DNA from: Chryseobacterium taichungense
GTDB lineage: Bacteria; Bacteroidota; Bacteroidia; Flavobacteriales; Weeksellaceae
Assembly (NCBI RefSeq): GCF_900109935.1
Contig: NZ_FOBV01000003.1
Location: 372,001-436,000, forward strand
Length of the DNA: 64,000 bases
Direction: 5' to 3'
Part shown: positions 18,253 through 27,009 of the stretch, piece by piece
Numbering within the stretch: the stretch's first letter is position 1
Layout of the letters: every line of letters begins with the position of its first letter
Made by a program: the position numbers and the translations under genes
The notes under the pieces: generated by a model
What the model was told of the DNA's origin: nothing
Databases searched by the model: none
Seen by the model: only the letters and a program-made list of their open reading frames with translations

Positions 18253-19038
18253 TTAAATCGGAAATTTTGATTCACCGCCATCAATAGTCCAAATGGAACC
18301 TTGTACAAACGAAGCTGCAGGTGATAGTAAAAAGGCTACTACTTTCCCGATTTCTTCTGGTCTTGCAAAACGACCTAATGGAATGGCAGTTGCCATTTGT
18401 TTTTCGGTTTCATCAATGCTTTGTTGTTTTTGTTCGGCTACCATTTTCACATAATTGCTAATCACTTCAGTGTTAGTGTAGCCAGGTGCAATACCGTTTA
18501 CACGAATGCCCCGAGGCGATAGTTCTTCAGCCATCGTTTTTACCATACCTGCAACTGCCATCCGTAAATTTGATGCAAGGGTATAATCAACCGAGGGCTG
18601 ACGAATATAACTAGAAGTATTAACCACAATGCTGGAACCGCTTTTCAATAATGGCAAAGAATGGTAACACAAATGTCGTACACTGATAATAATGTTTGAG
18701 TAAGCATCGTTCCAATCTTTCGTAGTTAGATTACTCATACTTCCTGCTGCAGGAGCCCCCGAATTAGTAAAAAGTAAATCCAATTTTCCGTATTGATTTT
18801 TCACTTCTTCAAAGGCTGCTTTCACACTATCTTCATCACTTACATCACAAACCAAGGGGATAACTTTGTTGCCTGTTTTGTTTTCAATACGTGAAGCAAC
18901 TGCTTCAATTTTTTCTAAATTTCGAGCGCAAACAAATACGATTGCTCCTTCTTCAGAAAGGCATTGGGCAACAGCGGCTCCCATTCCCTGGCTAGCTCCA
19001 GCCACAAAGGCTATTTTATTTTTAAGTTCTAAATCCAT
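18253..19038 (-). CDS. Atypical short-chain dehydrogenase/reductase (degenerate active site)
   Basis: A 261-aa SDR fold with cofactor motif GASQGMGAAVA (residues 14-24), NTSS strand at about 145 and IDGGES near the C-terminus. In place of the SDR catalytic YxxxK the sequence reads DYTLASNLRMAV: the lysine position is arginine and no tyrosine sits four residues before it. This resembles the BKR-like SDR subgroup noted for an imperfect catalytic tetrad. It is 7 bp from a second SDR with the same replacement. It may use another mechanism or act in binding; its substrate is unknown. Confidence 0.8.
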   Translation of the reverse strand: MDLELKNKIAFVAGASQGMGAAVAQCLSEEGAIVFVCARNLEKIEAVASRIENKTGNKVIPLVCDVSDEDSVKAAFEEVKNQYGKLDLLFTNSGAPAAGSMSNLTTKDWNDAYSNIIISVRHLCYHSLPLLKSGSSIVVNTSSYIRQPSVDYTLASNLRMAVAGMVKTMAEELSPRGIRVNGIAPGYTNTEVISNYVKMVAEQKQQSIDETEKQMATAIPLGRFARPEEIGKVVAFLLSPAASFVQGSIWTIDGGESKFPI

Positions 19039-19045
19039 TTCTAAA

Positions 19046-19807
19046 TCAATTTGCTGTAATTAATCCTCCATCTACATGGATGTTTTGTCCAGTTATATAT
19101 TTGTTTTCTTCTGATAATAAATAAACGATAAAATTGCCAACATCTTCAGGCATACCAAATTTACCCAAGGGAATATTTTCTAAAGTTCGTTTGTCAATGT
19201 CTTCTATTGGCAGACCTTCTTGTTCGGCGTATTTTGCGTTAAAATCCAATATTCGTTGTGTAGCGATATAACCCGGAGCAACCATATTAATTAAAATCCC
19301 ATCACCGCCTAACTCTATGGCTGCAGTTTTTAGGGCATTTACCAATGCTGCTCGCAAACTATTAGAAAGCACAATGCCTTGATAAGGGCTTTTTACAGTA
19401 AAAGAACTAATAGCGACAACTCTTCCTTTCTTTTGTTTTTGCATTAAAGGCACCAATGCTCTAAACAACTTTAATGGGCTGGTAAGCATTATGGAGATAT
19501 AAGTTTCCCATTCCAGGTCAGTTACTTCCATAAAAGGCTTTACTGGTGGACCGCCGTGGTTAAGTAACAATGCATCGATATACCCTTTCTTTTGCACTAA
19601 AGAAACAAGGGCTTCAACGGTTTTATCATCTCCCAAATTTCCGTTTACCCCTTCCACAGTAGTGCCAAACTTTCTTAATTTTTCTACAGCTTCTTCAGTG
19701 TGTCGGCTATTAATGATTAAGTCGTAACCTTTTTTTGCCATTATTTCTGCCGTAGCAAAGCCAATTCCTTTTGAAGCACCAGTTAATAAGGCTAAGGGTT
19801 TGTTCAT
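19046..19807 (-). CDS. Atypical short-chain dehydrogenase/reductase (degenerate active site)
   Basis: A 253-aa SDR-fold protein with GASKGIGFATA (residues 10-20), NHGGPP instead of the usual NNAG, and VDGG near the C-terminus. The active-site helix reads VLSNSLRAALVNALKT: aligned to YSASKAAL, Tyr becomes Ser and Lys becomes Arg. It overlaps the cupin gene by 4 bp (ATGA), indicating translational coupling. Being adjacent to another SDR with the same loss suggests the two act on related intermediates or as a hetero-oligomer. Confidence 0.8.
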   Translation of the reverse strand: MNKPLALLTGASKGIGFATAEIMAKKGYDLIINSRHTEEAVEKLRKFGTTVEGVNGNLGDDKTVEALVSLVQKKGYIDALLLNHGGPPVKPFMEVTDLEWETYISIMLTSPLKLFRALVPLMQKQKKGRVVAISSFTVKSPYQGIVLSNSLRAALVNALKTAAIELGGDGILINMVAPGYIATQRILDFNAKYAEQEGLPIEDIDKRTLENIPLGKFGMPEDVGNFIVYLLSEENKYITGQNIHVDGGLITAN

Positions 19808-20181
19808 TTCTTTTGATTTGCTATTTTTTCTATTAAATCTTCTCTCAACGGTGTAAACATATCTAATAAAATTGTATCATCTAATGCTTCTACCTCATGT
19901 TCAACATTAGAAGGGAAATTAATAACACATCCTTCAGATAAAATAACTTCCTCCCCCAACATTCTTACCACTACTTTTCCACTTGCAACATAAGTTATCT
20001 GTTCTTGTGGATGTGCGTGTTTTGCAGCTATACTCCCTTTTGGTAAAAAGGCTTTAAGGAGCATTAATTTTTCGCCAGCGAATGGGTGAAGTTTAATTGC
20101 CCCCTGTTCTAAACAAGGCAAATCCTTCGTGTCTGTATAATTCAGTTTCATATCTGTAAATTTTGATTTTTCAGCTGTCAT
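19804..20181 (-). CDS. Small cupin-domain protein
   Basis: A 125-aa single-domain cupin. Motif 1 (KHAHPQEQITYVASGKVVVR) keeps two metal-binding His and a Gln/Glu position; motif 2 lies around FPSNVEHEVEAL with the third His. It probably binds a metal and could be an isomerase, dioxygenase or sensor of the catabolic pathway. Coupled by a 4-bp overlap to the downstream SDR. A second in-frame ATG ten codons in (MKLNYT) is possible. Role not assignable from sequence. Confidence 0.75.
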   Translation of the reverse strand: MTAEKSKFTDMKLNYTDTKDLPCLEQGAIKLHPFAGEKLMLLKAFLPKGSIAAKHAHPQEQITYVASGKVVVRMLGEEVILSEGCVINFPSNVEHEVEALDDTILLDMFTPLREDLIEKIANQKK

Positions 20182-20336
20182 ATATGTTATCGCTTTTACT
20201 TATTGTTGTTTATCTCACAATGAGTTTATTTTCATTGGTGTTCGATGATTTTTCAATTGTTTGCAACAAACTTGTTGTTAATGGCGATTTCATATATGTG
20301 GATATTTATTGTTTTTAAATTAAAGATTATTATAAT

Positions 20337-20366
20337 ATATAGCTATGAAAAAACTCATAGCTATAT
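20337..20366 (-). terminator. Intercistronic hairpin after the porin gene
   Basis: ATATAGCTATGA (20337-20348) pairs perfectly with TCATAGCTATAT (20355-20366). On the minus-strand transcript it lies between the outer membrane transporter gene and the cupin gene, without a long U-run, so attenuation or mRNA protection is as likely as termination. Confidence 0.55.
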
Positions 20367-20400
20367 ACTAAATTAAATTGTTATCGTCTTTTTTTTAAAG

Positions 20401-21342
20401 TTATTTTTTGAGCCAAACTTTAGAAAAAGTAAAATTTATAAAAGGAGCTTGTGCAAACCTGTTATTTGTACTCACATCAAAAGCTCCTGTAAGCCTGAAT
20501 GTTGATGTTTTATGTTGATAAAAGAAAGAAGGACCTACCGATAATGCCATTTCTTTAGAATCAGGTATTTTTGCGCCCCCTATTTCATGTTCTGTTAATT
20601 GTTGTAGCCAATATCCAGTGACTCCAACCCTAAAATCTTTATAAGGCATATATGACACTCCATAGTTTATCCATGCAGCCTGCCCAGGTTGCACATCATC
20701 AGCGAAAGCTACATCGGTGTTTTTTGAGTTCCACTGATATCTGAAACGCATTGAGGTTTCCCATTTGGTAGCCGTATCCCAATAAATTGTAAAGGCATAA
20801 TAAGGCATAATGCTCCAAACATTGCTGCCAGTATTTACAGCATCTTCTTTGCTATAAGATCCTGTAGGAGCAGCAGCATTTAATAAAAAGCGGTGAAAAA
20901 AAGTTTTGCCAAACAACTTTTTGTTGGGCCATTGAATTCCGGTTCCAACAGTTATATCTCCTAAACCAAACTTATTGTCATCTACAGCTCCCCCAATTTT
21001 CACATCGGCGTTTACAATAGGAACTAATATTTCAAAGACAGGAAATCCACCCCATAAAGGTTTTTTGGAAACAGTAACAAAATGGTTTACCATAAACTGG
21101 GCATTCATTTTATTATCACCAGGTACGTCATCACCATTTCCATCTTTGAACTTAGTAGAGTTTTGGCTTCCAAAAAAAGCCTCATACAAATATGCGGGAC
21201 CTGCAACACCGTCATTGATGCTTGTTAGTCCTAAATCAGAGGCAGGCAAAGAAACCTGCGCATTTCCAGAAAAAGAAAACATCATAAATATGAGTGCAAA
21301 AAGAAAATATGTGATGCTTATGTCATAATATTTTTTAATCAT
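20401..21342 (-). CDS. Outer membrane transporter of the phenol-degradation (SphA/MetA) type
   Basis: A 313-aa protein with signal peptide (about 29 residues, ending FSFSGNAQ) and beta-barrel strands. KLFGKTFFHRFLLNAAAPTG and YWDTATKWETSMRFRYQWNS are characteristic of the family often encoded in meta-pathway operons, thought to admit hydrophobic aromatics. It is set between two strong hairpins, suggesting transcript processing so that its level differs from the enzymes. Substrate unknown. Confidence 0.75.
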   Translation of the reverse strand: MIKKYYDISITYFLFALIFMMFSFSGNAQVSLPASDLGLTSINDGVAGPAYLYEAFFGSQNSTKFKDGNGDDVPGDNKMNAQFMVNHFVTVSKKPLWGGFPVFEILVPIVNADVKIGGAVDDNKFGLGDITVGTGIQWPNKKLFGKTFFHRFLLNAAAPTGSYSKEDAVNTGSNVWSIMPYYAFTIYWDTATKWETSMRFRYQWNSKNTDVAFADDVQPGQAAWINYGVSYMPYKDFRVGVTGYWLQQLTEHEIGGAKIPDSKEMALSVGPSFFYQHKTSTFRLTGAFDVSTNNRFAQAPFINFTFSKVWLKK

Positions 21343-21389
21343 AATATTTAGTTTAAATTTTTTAATATTGTGTATTTTTTAGTGTTACA

Positions 21390-21428
21390 ATCTATAGGAT
21401 GTTTTTTTATAAAAAACATCCTATAGAT
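21390..21428 (-). terminator. 18-bp perfect intercistronic hairpin
   Basis: A perfect 18-bp stem with a 3-nt loop; arms are 21390-21407 and 21411-21428 (core ATCTATAGGATG). It lies between the catechol dioxygenase gene and the porin gene on the minus strand. Its A/T part gives a U-run on the transcript. Likely a partial terminator or RNA-processing site lowering expression of downstream genes relative to the dioxygenase. Confidence 0.7.
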
Positions 21429-21459
21429 AAATAGCTTACGTTGGCTAAAATTACAGTAA

Positions 21460-22410
21460 TTAAGAAGCTGGTCCGACAGAGTCTGGTAAAAAGTCGGATT
21501 TAAGTTCTGGTCCCCACCAAATAATTCCATCTGCCAATTCATTCTCTTTCCATACAACAGTTTCCCAGTCAGGATCATAAATATGGTATCCTCCACTAAA
21601 TAATTCTAATCTAATTCCGCTTCCTGGATCTTTAGCATATATAAATGATGCTTGTGTAACACCATGTTTACCTGGGGCAACATTCAATTCAATACCATGT
21701 TCCCTATAAATATCTGCGGCACGAGCCACATCTTGAAAGCTGTCTAAATAAAAGGCGATATGATGCAAGCGGTTTTGTCTGTTTTCTGGATCGTGCATAA
21801 TAGCCAAATCATGTACTAATGAGGTAACGGATGTCCAGTGAGCCACTCTCATTCCATTGTCTAATTCGATACACTCCCTACTTTTAAACCCAAACATTTC
21901 CTCATGAAACTTCATTGCCTCATCAGGATTGCCAACATTATAATTAACATGGTCAATACAACGTGGAGATATTCCCTGATTGAAAGATTTGAATACCTGA
22001 TTTTTTAAACGGGATTTCAATGCCTCAGGAGCTGGTGGTTTTTCCATTTCGTAGTATATTTCATAGATTTGTCCTGTTGGTAATTTGAAACGAAAGGCAT
22101 ATCCTAAACCAGCTTCTTCACCTGGCTGTACATCCCACGTGTTAAACCCTGCATCATTTAATTTTTTCTTAAACATATCAACATGCTCGGGTTTTTCAGT
22201 TTTCCAAGCAATGTGATCTAATTGAGCTTCATTTCCTTCAATAAGAATAAGTGTGTGGTGTTCAAAATCGGCCCAACCGCGATAGTATATTTTATTGGTT
22301 TCTTTTTTTTGAACGTTTAATCCAACAACATCGTGAAAAAACCAATGGGATTTTTCAAGATCTGGCGTTACAATTGCGATGTGCCCTAATTTGGCAAGTT
22401 TTGGTTCCAT
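21460..22410 (-). CDS. Catechol 2,3-dioxygenase (extradiol, type I VOC)
   Basis: A 316-aa iron enzyme that opens the ring of a catechol next to its hydroxyls. Two VOC modules: the first at HIAIVTPDLEKSHWFFHDVV, the second catalytic. Iron ligands are expected at His of CIDHVNY, His of LHHIAFYLDS and Glu of RLELFSGGY. These match the catechol 2,3-dioxygenase class in length and motifs. It lies 35 bp downstream of the ring-fission-product hydrolase gene. No ring hydroxylase is present, so the catechol must come from other genes or the medium. Confidence 0.92.
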   Translation of the reverse strand: MEPKLAKLGHIAIVTPDLEKSHWFFHDVVGLNVQKKETNKIYYRGWADFEHHTLILIEGNEAQLDHIAWKTEKPEHVDMFKKKLNDAGFNTWDVQPGEEAGLGYAFRFKLPTGQIYEIYYEMEKPPAPEALKSRLKNQVFKSFNQGISPRCIDHVNYNVGNPDEAMKFHEEMFGFKSRECIELDNGMRVAHWTSVTSLVHDLAIMHDPENRQNRLHHIAFYLDSFQDVARAADIYREHGIELNVAPGKHGVTQASFIYAKDPGSGIRLELFSGGYHIYDPDWETVVWKENELADGIIWWGPELKSDFLPDSVGPAS

Positions 22411-22445
22411 TTTTTTTGTTTTTAAATTATAATTAATAGAAATTG

Positions 22446-23297
22446 TTAAATCTTTTTTAAGAAAAATTGTAATAATAGCATGTGAAATGCTTCTTTATAC
22501 TCTATTTGAGTCCAGTGGCTGCAATGATTGAAAATATGCATTTGAGCTTTTGGCAAATGATTTATTAAGTAATAGCTTGTGTCCACATTTACCAGTAAAT
22601 CTTCTAATCCATGAATGAGCAAGAAAGGATGGTTCATATTTCTTAAAGTGCCTCCGGGTATAATTACATCATCCAAATGTTTCTGTCTTGGGGCAGGAAA
22701 CATGGCCTCGAAAGAACGACGGACATCAGGATTCATGGCCGCTTCGAAACGCATTCTTGCTATTTGTTTCAACTCTTCTGTAATTCCACTTGAGTTATAA
22801 GAAAACCATGAAATAATATTGGCCATCAACTCAGGCGAAGGATCATCATAGTAGCCCCAAGTTCTATCTAATTCAGCGGTTATTTTTGTTGGTGCACCAG
22901 CAGCTCCCATCAGTACTATCCTGTCAAATCTATCTGGAAAATCCATCATAAGTTGAAGAGCTACTGCACCGCCAGCGGAGTTACCAACCAAATGTATTTT
23001 TTGGATTTCTAAGCTATCCAATAAACTTATTATTTGATCAGTCCATATTCGCATCCATTTACGCATACCTAAAGGAGGATTTTGAGGATGTTCGCTTTTA
23101 CCAAACCCAATTAAATCAGGTGCAATGCAATGAAATTTATCTCCAAATTCCGGTAAAATATATTGCCAGTTAGACCAAGCAGAGGCTCCTGGCCCAGAGC
23201 CATGGAGGAATAAAATTGATTCTTTCTTGTCGGAACCAGTTTCATTTAAGTAGGTTTGAAAAATACCTGTCTGTATTTTTCTGGGATTATTTTCCAT
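22446..23297 (-). CDS. Meta-cleavage product hydrolase (alpha/beta hydrolase)
   Basis: A 283-aa C-C bond hydrolase of the DmpD/MhpC type acting on the ring-fission product to give 2-hydroxypenta-2,4-dienoate and an acid. Oxyanion motif FLHGSGPGASAWSNW (about 29-43), nucleophile Ser in GNSAGGA, acid Asp in HGLEDLLV, catalytic His in NHCSHWTQIE. HGSGPG is diagnostic of this family. First gene of the operon, facing the divergent AraC regulator. Hydrolytic rather than oxalocrotonate processing suggests a catechol with a substituent at C3. Confidence 0.92.
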   Translation of the reverse strand: MENNPRKIQTGIFQTYLNETGSDKKESILFLHGSGPGASAWSNWQYILPEFGDKFHCIAPDLIGFGKSEHPQNPPLGMRKWMRIWTDQIISLLDSLEIQKIHLVGNSAGGAVALQLMMDFPDRFDRIVLMGAAGAPTKITAELDRTWGYYDDPSPELMANIISWFSYNSSGITEELKQIARMRFEAAMNPDVRRSFEAMFPAPRQKHLDDVIIPGGTLRNMNHPFLLIHGLEDLLVNVDTSYYLINHLPKAQMHIFNHCSHWTQIEYKEAFHMLLLQFFLKKI

Positions 23298-23524
23298 TTT
23301 TTTTAATTTTTAAATTAATTAGCCATGTTAGATGAGAAAAAATTATTCATATAATAATGAGATTACATAGTTTTAAATTAATAATGATATTTACATAATT
23401 TTTTTAGCAATTATTTGCCGATTGTTTATTTTTATCAAAATTATTTTAAAAAAGTATTTTAAAAATTGTACAAAACATCATAATTTCTGTAAAAAACCTA
23501 TTTTTGTAAAAAAATTTGTTTACA
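23298..23524. promoter_or_regulatory. Divergent promoter region, meta-cleavage operon / araC
   Basis: AT-rich 227-bp gap between divergently transcribed genes. On the plus strand TATTTTTG (23499-23506) is a perfect TAnnTTTG -10, 18 bp before the araC ATG at 23525. The operon promoter on the minus strand is less clear. AraC sites are expected here, but I cannot pick out convincing direct repeats. Confidence 0.55.
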
Positions 23525-24418
23525 ATGCCAGTTAATAACATACCTTCTTACAATGAATATGGTCAGAAAGCAAAAAGTGAAATCAGGCAATATTTTACAA
23601 TATGGTCAATAAAAGACTTGGTCGCACAAACTAATTTTCAGCAAGAGGCTCATTGCCATCCATTACTATATCAATTGTGCTGGATTACAGAGGGTGAGGC
23701 CACAGTAGAAATTGATACAGAGCATTATAAGCTTAGCAAAAATATTTTTCTCTTAATAAAACCAAATGTTGTGCATGGCACGAAATTTTCTGAATTATAT
23801 GAAGGCTATATGATCCATTTTAGCGAGGACTTTTTTTCTATTTATTCACAGATTAATCAATTTTTCTCGCATATCTTACAGGCATCGCACAGAGACGAAC
23901 CAATTGTTATCTCGTTGAACGACGATACAGCCAATGAGTTGGATATTATTTTCAGCAAGGTTAGCAAAACTTATGAAGAAAGCTCCTTTATAAAAAACGA
24001 ACTAATCAGATCTTACCTAAATACTGTTTTGCTTAAGGTATATGAGTCTCACGGAATAAAAAATGAGAATAAACTTAAAAGCAACTCAATAACTCTTTAT
24101 AATAATTTCATTCATATATTGGAAAATTATGTCTTAGAAAAAAAAAGCGTAAAAGATTATGCAAAAATGCTGAATATTTCTCCTGCCTATCTGAATATGG
24201 TAACCAAATCAGAAGTTAAAAAAACTGCAGGAGAAGTTATACGTGGCAGAACTATTCTTGAAGCTCAGAGAATGCTGATATTTACCACAAGCAGTATATC
24301 TGAAATAGCATATAAATTGAATTTTGACGATAGCTCTTATTTCTGGAAGCTTTTTAAGAAAATTACAGGTCTATCTCCAAAAGAATATAGGCTCAATTAC
24401 AATAGTCAGACGCTTTAA
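23525..24418 (+). CDS. AraC-family transcriptional activator of the meta-cleavage operon
   Basis: A protein of about 297 aa. The N-terminal cupin-like sensor contains HCHPLLYQLCWITEGEA (about residue 43 on) and FLLIKPNVVHG. The C-terminal pair of HTH motifs runs from VKDYAKMLNISPAYLNMVTK to SISEIAYKLNFDDSSYFWKL, ending with the AraC signature FKKITGLSPKEYR. Start taken at ATG 23525, preceded by a good -10. Divergent from the catabolic operon, so it most likely senses the aromatic substrate or an intermediate and activates the operon. Ligand unknown. Confidence 0.88.
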   Translation: MPVNNIPSYNEYGQKAKSEIRQYFTIWSIKDLVAQTNFQQEAHCHPLLYQLCWITEGEATVEIDTEHYKLSKNIFLLIKPNVVHGTKFSELYEGYMIHFSEDFFSIYSQINQFFSHILQASHRDEPIVISLNDDTANELDIIFSKVSKTYEESSFIKNELIRSYLNTVLLKVYESHGIKNENKLKSNSITLYNNFIHILENYVLEKKSVKDYAKMLNISPAYLNMVTKSEVKKTAGEVIRGRTILEAQRMLIFTTSSISEIAYKLNFDDSSYFWKLFKKITGLSPKEYRLNYNSQTL

Positions 24419-24439
24419 TTTTTTTGTTAGTTTTATTTA

Positions 24440-24765
24440 ATTGCCACTTTTATCTAGGAATTCCAAAGTGCCTTTTTAATATATCAAGCTCCATATTTGC
24501 ATCTGCCAATTCTTTTCGCAATTGTTGTAGTTCCTCTTCTCTTTGCTTTTTACAGTATTGTTGTGCCTGTCAATTTCTCTTTATTAAACTCTTTTTTCCA
24601 TCGTTTAATGTTATCCGCACTAACATTTAGTTAGTTTGCTACACTTACCAAACTACCGCATTCTTTGCTCAATTACACAACTTTAATCTTGAATTCTAAA
24701 CTGTAAATTTTTCTCTGTCTTTCATTTTTCAAAGTTACAGAATAAGGTCTTAAAAAATTCGTCCA
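24440..24765 (-). pseudogene. IS3-family transposase OrfA remnant
   Basis: Broken frames contain KREEELQQLRKELADANMEL, the leucine-zipper end of IS3-type OrfA, and further upstream debris of its HTH. Several stops are present. The minus strand starts TGGACGAATTTTTTAAGACC just outside, resembling an IS3 terminal repeat. OrfB is absent. The IS end abuts a truncated RND pump gene, suggesting that an insertion or deletion cut that gene. Confidence 0.6.
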
Positions 24766-24774
24766 CTCAATCCT

Positions 24775-25130
24775 TTGAAGTGTCTTTTGTTGTTCTTTCT
24801 GTGATTCCTTCCGTGATCGTGGGAAGTCTTGTTTTGATTTATATTACTGGCAGTACGCTCAACCTACAGTCGTATATAGGAATGATTACATCCTTGGGTG
24901 TTTCGGTTTCTAATGCAGTATTACTTAACAATCAGGCAGATTACTACCGTAAACTTTACCAAACCAACGCACTTCATTCTGCGAGAATGGCAGCCGCATC
25001 CAGAATTCGCCCTGTACTGATGACCGCTTTGGCGATGCTTGCTGGGATGATTTCTATGGCAATCGGTATCAGGGAATGTTCTGAGCAGCTTGCTCCACTT
25101 GGTAGAGCCATTAAGTCCATTTGTAGAAAT
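24775..25130 (+). pseudogene. RND efflux permease fragment
   Basis: About 115 codons, SFVVLSVIPSVIVGSLVLIY through TSLGVSVSNAVLL, RIRPVLMTALAMLAGM and SEQLAPLGRAI, are the last membrane helices of a heavy-metal or hydrophobe RND pump. The N-terminal ~85% is missing at the IS junction and the C-terminus is frameshifted. Non-functional. It shows that a complete RND system once stood here or was brought in by the IS. Confidence 0.75.
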
Positions 25131-25225
25131 GGCAGGGTTTGGCTTTTAGAGGCGGGATTTGGCGGAATTAAAAATACAGGTAGATTAATTTAGTATTTTT
25201 GCAATGAGGTATAAACAATAACACA

Positions 25226-25953
25226 ATGAACTATCAAACCTATCAATCAATTGATGGAATTGATATTTATTTTGGGAAATGACATAAAACGATATACTTC
25301 AGAAAATGAATTCATCATCCAGCCAAGAGCAATAGTCGTAGGACAATTACCGAACCATTTATCATCCAACCTGTCGGTTATGTTCACTGTTTTGCAACCC
25401 GTTTTTATCCTTATGGGGTTGCTAATTTTATAAAAACACCACTTAAAGATTTAGAAAAAAAGAAACACCAATCGCAGAACTTTTCGGAAAATCAACAGCC
25501 GATGAATTAGAACAAAAAATTATTCACGCAACCGCCACAAAAACAAAGAATTGAGATAATCGAAACTTTTCTACTTGACAAACTCAACGAAAAATTCACA
25601 ATTGATAACATTGTGAAATCAATCCTTGACACACTTATTGCTACAAGTGGAAATTCGCCAATAAAAGTTATTTTAAAAGAAGACCTATCGAAACGCAGAC
25701 AACTCGAAAGGAAGTTTTTGAAACAAATCGGAATGAGTCCAAAACAGTTAGGTAAAGTTGTCCGATTGCAAACTGCTTTAAAGCTACTGCTCAACAAAAA
25801 GACGGAAACGTTTACTGAAATAGCTTTCGAAAGTGAGTATTGTGACCAAACCATTTCATTAAAGACTTCACAGAATTTACAGGTTTAACACCAAAAGAGT
25901 TTCTTGGAAAAGAACAAATGATTTTATCTTCTCTTTTTTACACCAACGATTAA
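25226..25953 (+). pseudogene. Broken AraC-family regulator
   Basis: ATG 25226 opens NYQTYQS; an internal deletion and several frameshifts follow. Later frames read TSENEFIIQPRAIVVGQLPN, then ETPIAELFGKSTADELEQKI, then LERKFLKQIGMSPKQLGKVV, and after another shift FTGLTPKEFLGKEQMI to TAA at 25951. That is the N-terminal sensor and C-terminal HTH of a DUF6597-type AraC protein. At least four lesions, so it is not functional. Confidence 0.7.
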
Positions 25954-26011
25954 ACTTGTCGCATTTTTTTTTTCAGGAATTTCAGACATTGTACTTTGCA
26001 TCAAAATTCAT

Positions 26012-26523
26012 ATGATGAAAAGAATAATATCAAGTGTGGTAATGCTAATCGCAATCATTTTTTCAGCCTGCACCGAGAAAAAAAACAAAGAAGAAAAGTA
26101 GAAAATATACAAACTCAAAAAGTAAATGATATGAACAACTTAATTTCAACCGTAGAAATTTCGATAACCGACTTTGCAAGAGCGGTAAAATTTTATCAAA
26201 CAGTTTTAGACATTTCTATTGAAGAGATGGAAATGGACGGAAATCAAAAAAAAAAAAAGGGGGGGGGGGGGGGGGGGGGGGATTACCGAACGACGAAGGT
26301 ACGGTAAACGTGGTTTTGTAAAAGGCAACTATTACAAACCAACAACAGACGGTGCTGTTCTCTATCTCAATGCAGGTACGACTTGCAATCAATGCTTGAC
26401 AAAGTTGCACAAAATGGCGGACAAGTAATCGTTCCAAAAACTCAAATCAGTCCTGAAATGGGCTACTTCGCATTATTCATTGACATAGAAGGAAACAATT
26501 TGGGATTACATTCTGCACAGTAA
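26012..26523 (+). pseudogene. Broken VOC/glyoxalase-family lipoprotein containing an A13G23 tract
   Basis: MMKRIISSVVMLIAIIFSAC is a lipoprotein signal, followed by a frameshift, then NLISTVEISITDFARAVKFY and YQTVLDISIEEMEMDG of a VOC domain. After the homopolymer tract the protein resumes in scattered frames with PNDEG, YKPTTDGAVLYLNAG, then QVIVPKTQISPEMGYFALFI and a final NLGLHSAQ. Two further single-base losses (GGTAAAA to GTAAAA, GTGACGAC to GTACGAC) are visible by comparison with the expected protein. Inactive as written. Confidence 0.7.
26246..26281 (+). repeat. A13 followed by G23 homopolymer tract
   Basis: Thirteen A (26246-26258) then twenty-three G (26259-26281), in the position where the VOC protein should continue from MDG to PNDEG. 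A pure G23 run is exceptional in a low-G+C genome. A poly-A run followed by poly-G is also what two-colour short-read instruments produce after adapter read-through. Treat as suspect sequence until confirmed. Confidence 0.95.
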
Positions 26524-26527
26524 AACA

Positions 26528-27006
26528 ATGAAAAAAGAAACAAAATTTCTTATAGAAGTTGTTGGTTTGGTTATTCTTTGTGCTTGGACAACAAATCAAA
26601 CAAACGACATCACAAAAGCGGAATGGCTAGTCGGAACTTGGGAAAACAAAACCCGAAGAGGAAGTATTTACGAAACTTGGAACAAGACGAACGATAATGA
26701 ATTTTCGGGCATGAGTTACATCATCAAAGAAAATGACACATCTGTCTTTGAAAATATACAATTGGTTCAGGAGCAATACGCACTATTTTACGTTCAGATA
26801 GTTAAAAATCAGAATAACGGCTTATCCGTTCGTTTTACCGCTAAGAAAATTTCAGAAACACAATTGATTTTGAAAATCCGCAACACGATTTTCCTCAAAT
26901 CATTTCCTATACAAAAATCAGTGCTGATAGTTTAGTAGGTAATATTTCGGGAATAAAAAACGGACAAGAAAGAAAACAGACTTTTCCAATGAAGCGAGTG
27001 AAATAA
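26528..27006 (+). pseudogene. Frameshifted DUF6265-like secreted protein
   Basis: ATG 26528; N-terminal hydrophobic segment (FLIEVVGLVILCAW), then TKAEWLVGTWENKTRRGSIY, typical of small secreted beta proteins with a GTWE start. The frame breaks near 26875, where ATTTTGAAAATC has lost one T. The rest (ENPQHDFPQIISYTKISADS to FPMKRVK and TAA at 27004) follows in the next frame. One base would restore an intact protein of about 158 aa. Confidence 0.65.
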
Positions 27007-27009
27007 AAT

